Shown here in pieces: positions 12,901-25,400 of a stretch of DNA of 64,000 nucleotides. Every line of letters begins with the position of its first letter. Within the stretch, counting starts at the first letter, position 1. The stretch is taken from contig NC_084766.1 in NCBI RefSeq assembly GCF_028858725.1, positions 23,662,501 through 23,726,500 of the forward strand, written 5' to 3'. The DNA is from Colius striatus. Its lineage: Eukaryota > Chordata > Aves > Coliiformes > Coliidae. Below the pieces are notes generated by a model that saw only the letters and a program-made list of their open reading frames with translations, had not been told where the DNA came from and made no database searches. A program made the translations under genes and the position numbers.

Positions 12901-15589
12901 AAATGCACACATAAACCAACTAACTTTTAAAAGGATTATTTTTATCCATGACATCAAAACTGCTTTAATAAAACTTATCAAATTTCATGTACTTTCTGAG
13001 GTACCACTCTCCCTGAAGTGAACTCTATGCTCAAATGCTTTGTTAAAAAAAAAAAAAATATTCTTCTCAGCACTAAATTTTCATTAAATTCTTCTCTAAA
13101 GATCAATGAATCATTTGTGAATATTTAAATATTACAATAATTGGAAATTGATGTCTGAAGCTAGATGTGACTGTTTCTTTTTCATGCCTCGATAAAAATG
13201 CAAGTATTATTTGAATGAATTATGATTTAAGTTTTCCACACCACTCAGTCATGGGTGACAGAAATTCAGTTCCTGCAAATATTAATGTTACCAGAGTGTG
13301 ATTGCATGAGAACATTAACATAACATAGAAAATAGCGTGAGCTCAAACAGCAAGTTTATTGTTGAATGACTCATGTTAATAATACAGAAAGGCTTCTAAA
13401 GTATACAGAAAAGCCTTGCATCAAAGTCTTGAACCTATATTTTACATATGGTGCAGTACAAAGAGCAATCTATTCAGTGAAAAATCCCAGAAAACATTTT
13501 ACAAAAAGCCACTTTAATAATCCCAAAAAGACAGAAGAAAATTCTGCAGACTACCACCAAAATGTTCAAAACAAAAACAAAACAGCATGAGCTGAGAGCA
13601 CCCTCTTCTGATCATTATTTTGCCTTTCAGGTTCTGGATAAAATATCTTCTGAATATGTTGTAAAATTCTGGTGACTTGCTCTTTAACCAAGATTACAAA
13701 TACATCATCTGCTCGGGATATAAATAAATTTGTCTCAGCTACAAGCTAACATTTTTGCTTTTGTTTTCTTTTTTACAAAGATGAAGCCACTTCTTCCAGT
13801 AACTCTTTCCCCCTGTATGTTCCAGTTTGATCTCCATGAGGCCATTTAGGGCCAGAGGTGAAGGAGGGCAAGCTGATGTTTTTATTTAGCTCATATCACC
13901 GAGAGATTTAAGTTGAGATGAAAAAAATGCTAGTCCAATACTAAAAGAGTATATTTACAAAGATGAAAGAAGGAGAAAAGGGTGGGGGAAGAATGAGAGC
14001 AAGAGGAAAATTAGGGACATAAATATTTTTGCTATAGCTATAGCAACATCATTTGTACAGTGTTCTCACACAGGCCAAGCTGAAGACATAAATTCTAACT
14101 CCTGCTGCACTTCAGGAAAGAAGTAAAGCAAGCAATGCCTCAGCCCTTCTACCTCACTCTCCATCTCTGACAACCAGAGAAGAGAAGCAGCTCATGAATA
14201 TTAGAGCTAATGAAGCCTGAATTTCTCCAGATTTCTGGTTTGGTGCTGATTGACTCTCATGCCTGGAAGATGAAAACTGTGACTGAAGCTTCTTCTGTGT
14301 TTGAGGCTCTTAGATGTGCTTTCTTCAGTGTGTGTTCTCTGGGATTTAAAAGGACTCAAGCTCATGCTGTAGTGTTGTTCTCAGTGGGTTGCAGTCGTAT
14401 GCCTCTTTGAACTGGACATCTATTTTCATAAAGCTTGTAGGAGCATCCTGTCTCTGAGCTCTCTATTCCTTTATCACGTTTAATAAAACTACATCAATGG
14501 GTTCACAAAACTAGCTAGCATGGACTACTGGGCAGATTTATTATCTAACCTGATATACTCTTCATCCCATCTATTTAAGTCTCTAAAACTTTTCACTAGA
14601 GAGTCCTTGATAGACAGAGGTGTGGGTAGATATTCCCCTTGGTGTAGGCAGTGATTCAAATCAGAAGTGAAGCCCAAAGAGAAGCCAGCAGCCATAGTGA
14701 AAAATCTCCCAGACTGCAGATGAGGCAGTACATTTTGGGGTGAGTGATCCTGTCTCTCAGGAAGAGAGGATTATGTACCACTATGCACTCTCAGCATCAT
14801 ACGCTTTGAAAGCCAATAGAAATTAAATTGGAAGATATAGGCACTACCCTATTAAGCGATAAGGAGACCAGGGTGGATAGAGACAGCACATAGATAAGAG
14901 GGTCATGGTAACTAACAGAGAAATTTGGATCCGAGAGAGTAGATGCACTATTCACCAGATGCACTCATCCTCACTGGATTGCCAGATGAGGCTTGTCCTT
15001 GTCAAAATATAATAAATTAGCCTCTTCAGCCCTCTCTGCATTTAAGGTTCTGGCACAAACCATTTTAGACAAACATAGATTGATGGCTGCAGTGTGCACA
15101 GGAATGACACAGGACCAGGATGATGCTGAAATATCATTCAAATTGATAATTTTGGCTTGTTCCTCTGTCATCTTTAGTAAAGCATGACAGTGCATCTGGA
15201 AACCTGACGTTATCAGAGAACAATGAAGAGCCTTCTGGGAAGGCTAAATGCTACAGCTTGAATACAAGCATATGTAAAGATGTAAAAGATTCAGAAACAG
15301 CTTTTGATTCTGCTGGTAAATAATTGTATGATAATACAAGTAATCTGATGAGAGATAAATCAAATTCAGGCCATTACGTGCACTTGTTTACAGAAACAAT
15401 AACCTACAGCTGGGTTATAACAACGAAGATACAGATACTGCCCAAAGATTTATAAAGTAATGCATAGCGACCTGAGGCAAATGCAACTTTGAAATTATTG
15501 GCCCAGAAGTGGTAAATTAGCAATTAAGATTTTAAGATATTAGGATAGATATAAAGGAATTAGCTCATCTTCCTTTTGGGTTCTTACAG
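986..15589. other. Downstream flank, no gene recognised
   Basis: AT-rich sequence with only short chance ORFs on both strands. I saw no splice-bounded conserved exon, RNA gene or clear transposon. Minor low-complexity content: A-runs at 3691-3705 and 3727-3738, an A-rich block at 8641-8680, an (AT)n/(AC)n stretch at 12481-12507 and an A-run near 13045-13058. Very old repeats could be hidden. Confidence 0.6.
12481..12507. repeat. (AT)n/(AC)n microsatellite
   Basis: A run of alternating AT (about 7 units) followed by three AC units, seen directly. Simple repeat with no associated gene. Confidence 0.8.
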
Positions 15590-15680
15590 TACCACTGAAT
15601 CACGGGATCACAAAATGTTCAGGGTTGGAAAGGACCCCTAGAGATCATCTAGTCCAACCTCTTTGTTAAAACAGGATATA
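15590..15680 (-). mobile_element. CR1 LINE 3' stub
   Basis: Antisense CR1 3' end: GAATCACGGGATCACAAAAT tail, AGGGTTGGAAAGGACCCCTA and GATCATCTAGTCCAACCTCT. Similarity fades after TTAAAACAGG, so fewer than 100 bp remain. Confidence 0.85.
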
Positions 15681-15920
15681 ATAACTATATGTGGTAGGAA
15701 GTCCATAGTGGGACTGATCAACCACAAAAGTCTTTACAGCTGCTGTATCACCTCTTTTTCCAAAACTTTAGCAAGGCTTTACTCAGCAGCTGGAATGTGC
15801 TGTAGAAGACGGTCACAGAAAAATAAATTTGTGTTTCTTATTCTGATCATTTGTTCCACCTGCATTAAGACCCTAGCATCTGTGAGCATATGTGGTTGGA
15901 ACTGGTGCAGGGTGAGTCAT

Positions 15921-15978
15921 GTAGTTGGCATCTACACAGTATCCTCTATGTAGCTGGCATCTATACAGTATCCTCTAT
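15921..15978 (+). repeat. 29-bp tandem duplication (two copies)
   Basis: Two adjacent 29-bp units, 15921-15949 and 15950-15978, share GGCATCTAYACAGTATCCTC and differ at two positions (T/C at unit position 5, C/T at position 15). Both differences are transitions. No coding role is apparent. Confidence 0.9.
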
Positions 15979-18900
15979 GAAAATGTATGGAAATTTCCAG
16001 AGTTAGCAGTTCGTACTATCCTGCTTCACAAAATGTGGACCAGCAGGGCATGCAAAGGTTGTTCAGTAGAATCAAAGATATTCTGGGGCATAAGAAGCCT
16101 CAGACTTCAAATTTTAAACTGTTTGCACATCACATTTCATTTTTTTTCTTTAAAAAAAATTACAAACACCTCTGAATGTTTCATTATGAAAGAACCTTAA
16201 GTGCTAGCAACCATGCTTAAGCACAACACTATACAAAAATGATAAAGAATGATGCGGAAAGATGATAAAATTATTCTCAATATTTCAATCATCTTTCTGT
16301 GAAAGAAGGTGACAAAAAGATTCCATTTATATTTAGCCACTTAGACAATTTCTTCAGACCTTATTATTATTTTGAAGATTGCATCATTTTGAGAGGTCAA
16401 GACTGTCAGTTCTGTTCCCAGAAATGCACCGAAGGTTTATTAAAGTCTGCCTTCTAAATCTACAGCAAGGATTGGATGAAATCCCTGTAGCTAACTCATA
16501 CACTGATAGTGTAGGGTAGGAGGTTTTCCTGAAGGTCATCTTTTCTTCACAAAGATGGAAAATACCATGGAAAAGGACAGTTGTATTCATCAGATTTCAT
16601 CAAAAACATATGGCTGTAAATGGAAAGCACTTTGAGTGGGACAGAATTAGCTAAGTGCATGATATAGTTCAGCATATGAGTCTAATGGTCAAGCATTTAA
16701 ATGCATGTAATTGAACAGATGCTTCCCATAGAAGAGATTAACGCAATGTAATGTGATTCGTGTTCACCTTGTGCCATTCGTCGAAAGCAAGTGCTTGATA
16801 AATCAAAGCTGGAAGTGGGTTGAGATGAACTTGTTCCTAAATAAACTAGGACATAGGAAAGGAGAAGACAGTCTCTTCTGTTGCATCTTTCAAGAATCTA
16901 TTGCATCAAGCAGATGCAATGTCAGCTTTGTCCACACTGGCACAACACAAGTTTGTTACTGTTTCTGAGATGCAATGAATATTATGTGTAGCAACATCAT
17001 TAACATCAGCATGAGGGCTCAAGGCATACAAGCTGAGAATGACAATACACAATTCAGATTTGAAATCCATTTTATACTATGTTAATTTTTTTCTAACATT
17101 GCCAGATTTTTCAGCTTTCAAAGTGGCCAAGACTCAGATAGAGCCAGATTTACTATTCTGGATCCATTCCTGACTTACGTTTAAAGCAGAAAAATTACAC
17201 TCCTTTCTGAGAAAACAATCCTGGTATCAAATCTTTTACCGTCTAAGTTCCAACATTACCTGCCACAGCATGGAAGCAACAATGGTGTGTCTGTTTGTGC
17301 ATTAAGACAGAAGAAGTTTTCCAGCAGTTAAATCTGGACTAAATTTAAATTCAGAGCAGCATTTGAAAATTAATCAGGGCTATGGTTTGTGTGCACATGT
17401 GATGGTGCTAAAATATTATGGGTTTTTTGTCTTCTGAAGTTTTGTCTATGTTTGATCTGGAAAGGGAAAACAGGGTCCATTCCAGTTTGGAAAGAAACCC
17501 AGAACCCAAATTATATGAGTAAACTCACATCAAGAGACTGAAATGCCCCCAAATGCCCCCTGATCATTTTCTTTCTGAGGATGGAAAGTCTGACTGTCAG
17601 ATGGGACTGGAAAAGAAAGATGTCTCCAGATGGAAACTGATGAAAAGCTGAATTTGGCACTGTCATTAAAGCGGACCCCTGGTTTTCATTATAAATTTGT
17701 ATAACAAGTAATGGCAAATCCATTACAGATTTTGAAATCATGTCAAGCTTATCTATTTAAGTGCTTTCAAGCACCCACTTCCTTACAGTAAGTAGAATCC
17801 ATTCCAGGCTTCAGCTCTCAGGTTGAGACCTTGTTCTTGCAGCGACCTGTTTAATTGGCCCAGAAGATTGCAACAGCTTAGCTTCCCACCATTCCAACAA
17901 ACCGGACTTCAAGGGAAACTTTTCCAAAAGGTTTGAACTGGCTTTAAAATTAATTTGATGCTTGGGTCAACTGTTACCAGTTTTCCAGTGAACTACCTGG
18001 GAACATTTATTTATTATTCATAAATATGTACAGGAAAACTGTTGGTACAGCCGCTATTCTGCTTGTCTTGGAATACTGAGATGCTACAACACTTTGATTT
18101 GAAACTTGTGGGAGAAAATCTTGACATAGGGTAGAAAATTCAGGCTTAAACCACAAGGTATTGTCATCATGAAGTTACTTTCCAAACTGGCAGAATATGT
18201 TAATGATTTCAGTGTCTGAAGTGATGGAAACAACAGTCTGGGTTTGAAAACCCTAAACTTTAGTGTCAAAAACAGAAGTCCTCAATGGTCCACCTGACAA
18301 TGCTGTGTTGTCTGATTTTAAATAATCTGTCGTTACAAACATGACCTAGTTACACAGTACAGATGTCAGTTTGTAATAGCTGTTCCCTAGAGTCCTCCTT
18401 AACTGACATTTGCCATCTACATTTGCTCATTCAATCATGAAGAGCAGTTAATGAGCTCCATCTACTGCTGCACAGAGTGAATTGTACCAGCAGCGCCAGT
18501 TAACCAGTAGCCTCTTCACTTTGCACTCGTAGAGGTGTTTCAGGCATTCTGCTGCACCACTGGCAAGAACTGTTGGAAGAAAGCAGACGGTTTACAGCTT
18601 TGTGCTGCTTCTCTTGTCATCATCTTTACTTTTACACTGGTGTTCTTAAATCTCTAATGATTTTGGCATTTTCTGTTTGAATTGCAGGGTGACAACGTGG
18701 AGCATCAGGTTTTTTAAATACATTTTCCCATGCCAAAAGACATAACAGTTCTCTTAAAATAACTAGCACAGGCAATGAAGAGATTTGCAAGGAAGTGAAC
18801 GGAGCTATTTATGGTACTGCTGCACTGATAATAGCGCCACTGTGCTGAAAATAGGTACTCAAATCAACAGATGGATGCCCTTATTTTGGGCTTGCAATAT

Positions 18901-21835
18901 GTGTTGACTGGAGTATTCAGATGTGGTATTTAGTTGTTTGTCATTTACAATAAACGTTCTGATATTCATTTTAATATTTAAAACTCATTTAGTTGATGAG
19001 AGCTAAAGAATGCCTGTCCTAAAATGTCATCTTTCTTAGTACTGCCCTTTTGATTTAGGTAGAATATTTCAAATAATCTCAGAGAATCCCAACTATCATC
19101 CCAGTAAGCAGGCTGCATGAGATACCCATGACATACCTGAATCAGAGTGACGCACCAGATAATTGCCAAAGTGGAAAGACAGCAAGGATTAATACCTTCA
19201 AATGTCTAAATTCTCCAGAAGTTTTTTTTTTAATTAGATTTAAAGAATAGCTCAGTAGAGGATTTTATTTTCATAATACTTTTCCACTAAGAAAAAGACA
19301 ATAATACCAAAGAGCTTATTAAGGTCTGAGGCATTTTTTCCAGTTTGCACAATGCTTAGACACCTGTGAGGTGGCTGCTAAACTGAAAGCCCAGGCCTGC
19401 AGGTGTTCCACAGAGCAAGAAAATTTATTCCTTGGGCTAGTTGCTGCCTTTGTATACATGAAAAGCAGCACACCTTCTCCTAACATCAAAGTGAATTCCA
19501 TAAAGGTGCATCATTGGTTCGTGCTGTTACTCCCAATTCACCTACCTCAGGTCCTCAGCTGTATATCTGCTTCAAGTGGTCTCAAAATATGATAGGCCAT
19601 TTCTGAATTGAGTCTGAGAAGATCTCTGATTAGACAACATTAAAATCAAAGTAAGCAAAAGAAAGACAACTATCAACCAGAAAATGATTGCAGAAAGTCT
19701 GAGGTCTTTTCCCTCTTCTTCTCACCAGGTAGGAAAGCAAAGCCATTTTCATTGTCAAGTCTAGCTTTGAGTGCCTCAGCCTCAACTTTGGCCCCTGTTC
19801 TTGGACCTAAAAAAGACCTTTCCATCTTCATTTTACTTCTGAGTTTTACCCTTCAACGCATTGTCCTCAAATGCCAATTATTTGAAGAGCCTTTCCAGCT
19901 AACTCCAATATATTTGATAGTTTCTGAGGACAGTTTTGTACGTTTGAAGGGGATCATTTAAATGCCATTCTTCATACACCACTCTGAAAATCTGTTCGCC
20001 TGTCCCCTAGAGGGAACATCTTTTACTTACACAAATTCATGTCAAATTAAATTTTATTTTTCAAATTAGTAATTAATGGAGAATTATGCAAAGCAGAAGA
20101 ATCAATAATCCAGCTGTGCGGTCTATTCTTTCATGAAAACACAAGGGACTTCAGCATCTAACTCTGCTTACAATTAGCATGTGAGCGGGAAAACAGACCC
20201 TGTTATCAGTTAACACACTGTAAATAAAGCTGTTCAAGATTTCAACAGCTTTCTAAAAGAATATTTAAGGTGAATTATCTCCAAGTTAATTGGAAGCTAC
20301 AAAACTAAATGCCTGCTTTATACTTGTAGTAAATGTAAATCCTAAATTTAGTGTTACACAACAGGTAACTTGCGACATGTGGATTACTACCTGAAAAGAT
20401 TCAGGATTAACGTAAACTTCAAATTTAAGAACATAAATACAGAGCTTTACCATATGTCTTCTGTGAATGTTATGGGATTAACAGCTGGAAAGAGATCTTA
20501 GAGTACAGTTACACATCTCAAAAAACCAAAAAAAATCTCATAGAATCTGTTCCTGAATAAAGGGTTTAAGGTTAAATCTGCAACAGCAGAATATGAAATA
20601 AAAAACAGAATTTTTGTTGGCTTGTCCCTAACACAGGCAGTGTTGGTTTGCTTTCTTGCATCCATTTGCTTTTATAAATGTCAAAAGAGACACAAAGTAC
20701 CAAAAGCCACTAGACTGTTCTTGAGGTCTCCTTGTCTCTGTAAGTTTTGCAAAAGGTATTACTGATAACAGTAGAGAAACAAGTATTCGAATCATTCAGA
20801 AAATAAAAATATTGAGAGGATTTTATTGACCTAATATTTGTTTACCAGTGTGCAATTATTTTTATGGATTTAGCTGTGAGCAGGGACAAATCTAAGCCAC
20901 GTTGGTATTTTGCACTTACCTTCTCATGTAATGATGTTCTTCACAGGCAGCACACTGGTAGAAGGGTGTATCAAAGAGTGCCAGTATTACAGGGGCTTTT
21001 TAAGGCATTTCTATGTGTGCAGTGTGTCAGATCATCAAATGTCAAGGTACACAGTCTATAAAAGCACATATACACATTTATACATACATATATATATGCA
21101 ACCTGCACATTATTATGGTTAGGTAAAAGGTATAAGTGCTTCTAAACTTCCAGAGTGCAGTATAAGAAACATGTTGCCATATCAATAATTTTTGGAGTAT
21201 CTGTCAGTGAAGTAACCACTCAGAAATGTTATGGTTTTTCATCAAGTGTAACCATTCTCTCATGTGGGTTATAATTTCATCTGCATAAAACTTACTCTTT
21301 TTACATCAAGATTTATTGCATATCCAGGATTTTCTTTCCAATTCAACAAGTTTTTTCACTTTTATGTGAAATTTTTAGTGGCAAGTGATTAAAGAGGAAT
21401 TTGCTAAGCTGAAAATCCTGCATACCAGATTTCTTCTCTGCAGAAGAGTTGTGACTGCCAGACAACAAAGCACATCAGGATAAATTGCCATATTCCATTA
21501 ACCATTGGCCAACACCTAAATATGACCTCACTTGGGAAAAACATCTCTATGGATCTAAAACTTTTGTCTCCAGTCCAGAAAAGAAAATGACGCCTATGGG
21601 AGTTCTATCTAAAGTCGTAGGGAAGAGACTTGATGTTCATGATCTTACAAAGATGAACATATTGTTTGATTTGTGTTGGTAGCCTATGCCTTCAAAGCTG
21701 TTTTTTGCTATGAAGCAAAATCACTTTGAGCTGCAATTATACATTTTCTTATATAATCTGGAAAATATGCATTATTGACAAAGTTAGAAGGAATTGAATA
21801 TTGAAAGCATAGCAGGAAAACAACCCTTCATTGTT
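15979..21835. other. Downstream flank, no gene recognised
   Basis: No conserved exon, RNA gene or CR1 core motif was found. A short TA/CA microsatellite lies at 21067-21098. The 3' UTR of the GABRP-like gene probably occupies the far right of the adjoining stretch, up to 22144. Confidence 0.55.
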
Positions 21836-21942
21836 TTTATTTTTAAATGTATTCAGTGAGGTTCAGAAACAACTGTAATATAACTTATTTTAAAAAGTTG
21901 ACCATTAAAATATTTTAAAAGGACTTTGATAAGTCATTTAAT
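21836..21942 (-). promoter_or_regulatory. Candidate GABRP polyadenylation signals
   Basis: On the minus strand an ATTAAA (plus 21937-21942) lies about 205 nt past the stop codon and a canonical AATAAA (plus 21836-21841) about 305 nt past it. These are the nearest plausible cleavage signals. Further AATAAA matches occur lower in the flank (for example plus 21312-21317 and 20822-20827). Without transcript data the real 3' end is not fixed, and such hexamers are common in AT-rich DNA. Confidence 0.3.
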
Positions 21943-22144
21943 ATGAGACATGCTTGCTAAAAGGAAAGTCAATTTTGGAAGACAGCCATTCAACACTGGG
22001 AAAGTGAGTTAATGGGAAATTGTAGAAATGCTTGAAACGATGGTATATTCTTTCATACCCCTTTATCCAAACGCAACTACTTCATCCTTCTGCAACTTCC
22101 CCTCCCCTAGCCACTTTCTAAACCAATCTTACACAGGAAAATAT

Positions 22145-22456
22145 TTAGAAATACAGATAGTATACCCAATAAAACACATTAATTATGATGAATGATAGTG
22201 GGAAAGAAAATCTGGCATAGTTGTCTATGTGGTAAGGATTTTTAACATGGAAGCAATCAGAGTTACAGAAAAGTCTTTTCATGACTGACATTGGTGAGCT
22301 ACAACCACTGCGTTTACTTTTCTCTGTTTTTCCATCAGTGCTGGTTTTGCTGCTCTTATTTAAATCTATCTTGTTCACATTGTCAGGGGCACTGCAATTG
22401 TTAGGAACTGCTGCCAGGATTCCATTCCTCTCCTCTTCAGCCTCTTCACTCTCATC
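22145..22456 (-). CDS. GABRP: GABRP coding exon 9: M3-M4 loop and M4
   Basis: 312 nt including the TAA stop; acceptor tttcctgtcag|GAT. It encodes residues 334-436. The loop opens with a run of acids ([10 protein letters not shown]), then Asn/Ser-rich sequence, then a basic patch ([10 protein letters not shown]) and [13 protein letters not shown] just before M4. The loop hardly resembles human pi. The final segment [20 protein letters not shown], then YYLYF and stop, matches human pi M4 ([25 protein letters not shown]) and ends at the same residue with no extracellular tail. This supports the stop codon and the completeness of the gene. Confidence 0.95.
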   Translation of the reverse strand, partial: DESEEAEEERNGILAAVPNNCSAPDNVNKIDLNKSSKTSTDGKTEKSKRSGCSSPMSVMKRLFCNSDCFHVKNPYHIDNYARFSFPLSFIIINVFYWVYYLYF

Positions 22457-25400
22457 CTGACAGGAAACAAAACAGCAGGTACTTGAGTGCATGTTTCATC
22501 CCTTGTTTACTTTGTTTTAGCTTCAGGAAAGAATAGGATTTTTTTTTTACAGTGATCCCTGTAGCTCACTCCATTTCAAGGGTGAGCACCTACATGCACC
22601 AGACAGTGCCTTTCAACTCTGAAGCCTCCATTTACAGGAAAAACACTGACTTAGATAATATCTTACTGCAAAAGCTTTCCTAGGACTGTTGAGTAAAGAT
22701 GCATTTGTTCAAATCTGGTCCACTAAGCTTTACTTAAGACAGCAGCAAATCCACGAAACACACAACATAAGCTGTCTTCTGCTCAGAGAAAATACTGGCA
22801 AAGGGGAGCATCTACAAAGAGGGCAAAGCAAAGCCCCAGTCTGGAGGTGGAGAATGTGGGGGAGCTGCCAGACCAGCTAGTCAAGCTGGTTGCACCCTAA
22901 ATCAAGTAACCCAGAATACAAGACACTTCCATTCTGTGTGGTTGCCTAGTCTATTTCCAGTGCTTGGTGACAAAAATCAAATTACTTTAAAGAGAAATCA
23001 AAGCCAAACAAGCAAAAAAGCATCCAAAAAGTAGGATTATAAAGAGGGACAAGGCCCACAACTAATTCAACACTAAATAGTTTGTACTACTTTCTTTCAA
23101 ATCCCGAAACCCATACTTAAAGTTATACTTCAAAGTTATGCTAAGGTTAACTACATTTTTATGTGCTTCACTGCTTCAAGACAGCTCTTTGGAGAATGTT
23201 GTATAAGCCTTCTGGTGGGTTTTGTTTCTTTGATTAGAAATCGCTTAGAGCCATGAAGTTCATGTATGAAATCTTCAACCTTTGAAGTTAGTGGGTTTTC
23301 TGTTGCTGACTCAGAGGACACAGGATTAGACATCAGTTGCAGCTTCAGCTCTAAATACAAACTGTCTTGAAAGTTCCAGGGCATTTAGTTTGGTCTGAAA
23401 TATTGCAGAGATACCAGCAGATTCAAGCTACAAAGACTGGCTCCACATTTGTGTCTAAACTAAACCTAAATTTGTATAGTTGGAGGGGGGATCATTTTCA
23501 TTCAGGCAGCTGTAATTGAGGAAACTTATCATTTCCATTCAATAATAAACACAATTATCTCCTGATGATTTTATTACCTTCCAAATCATTAAGTCTCAAG
23601 AAAAAACTAAAAACATATTTGTGAAATGTAGAATACAGAATCTCTCCCCTCTGACCAATTTGTCTTTTCTATTTGCATCATGAGAAGAAGTAGATTATGC
23701 AAGGACAAACTTTGGAAAAGTTAAGACTTATGGTTGTACATGTAGCCACACAAAAAGCTCATTTAGAAATTTTCCAGCAATTAAAGTCAAAGAGAGCTCA
23801 TTAAGCCACCTGAGTGATCTTCATGCTGGTGCAGAATCGCTCTTCTGCCCAGGGCAGACAGCAGTTCTTGAGCCTTTCTTCATCTAAAATTAGTAATGTC
23901 CTTGAAAATTAAAGTGGAATCTGGACAATGTCATCAAGACTGCTGTGAATCAGTGAAGCAGAACAGATGAAGCTAGAAAAAGGGATTATTACTGCTTTTC
24001 ATTTTCAATTTGCCAAAAAAAATTCCAGTGTATTCTATTTGAGAGAGACAAATGTAGCTCAACACAATGTGTCACCCTAAAAATACGCTGACTACAAAAC
24101 CTTGCTCATCCCTTACCGAGCCTCCCGCAGCTACATGGAAATTTTGAAATCAAAGACCAGCATAAAAATCTGCCTGTAAAGCATTAAGAGGATCAGTCCA
24201 TAAAATCCCAGTCTGAGCCTTAAACAATTCCCAGGATAGTACTAAAACTCAAACCTGGAGTTTTACTTGGGGCCTAACTCTCTTATAAATGCCTAGCTCT
24301 CCTGCTTTAAAAAGTTCAGGCAGCTGAGAGAAGCACTGGTGATGGCAGAACAGCCTTTGTCACCAGCACCTGGTACTTGAAACAAGGCACCACGGTGACA
24401 GCCTAATGAACGTACTCAGGCAGGGCTTCAAAAGTTAATAAAATAAAAAAAACTGTCAGAAGTACTGACATTTTTTCTTCTGCTCTCATTTTTTAGAAGT
24501 GAAAAAAAGAGCAAAACAATATCTATACTTCAAAACTGGCAGGATTTAGGGCATTATTCAGTGTAAGAGGCTATTTGTCTCTCAGGTAGGGCAGGCTAAG
24601 TTGTATAGAACTAGTTTTACTGGAGAGCATGAAAGGACATTGTGTACATGTCATTTTTTCTTTTCACACAAATGCATGTGAATAATTTGCAGAAGGCTGA
24701 TGCTTTGTTAGGTTGTTCTTAACTCCTTTCTACTCCTCAAGAGGCAGTTATTACTTAAGGAGAAAATATATGCTACATATGTACTTGATTCTGTTTGCTT
24801 TGATACAAGGCAGGGCTCTCAGAGAACAAGGGTGAGTTTACAGCAAAAGTATGCAATTACTTGAAAAGGAGAAAGCTAGTCTAGAGAATCACAATTGCAA
24901 GTTTATAAAAAACTGCAGTCTTATAAACTAGGACTATCAAGGGACTTTTCCAACCGGCTACAGAGAACCAAATGTGATGAAAGTCTAGGCTGGTTCACGT
25001 TGTAAAAACAACGCAAAAATGTAAATTGTGTTCCTCAGACTCTAATTTTAAATGTCATACTAAGTTTTCTCTGGATTCCAGCTGCCAATGAGAAAATGGC
25101 AGCTAGCACTAAGAAGGGGTCTGTTTGGAAACAAAATCAGTACCATCCAATAAAGGTACTGTACATCACCTGAAAATCACCGATTTGGCTACTGTAGCTT
25201 GCTGTTTCTACTAACTGCAGTGTTTGCTAACATCTAACAGCCCACAGAATCAAGGAAAGCTGTCACTTCCACTGAATATTAAAGATACTCAAGATAAAAG
25301 ACATTTCAACCTAATGTTGTGCACCTGGAGCTTATGAGGTGTTCAGATGCATGATGCTTATTTGCAGTTTACAAACCGTTCTCTTTTCTGACCAAAAAGG

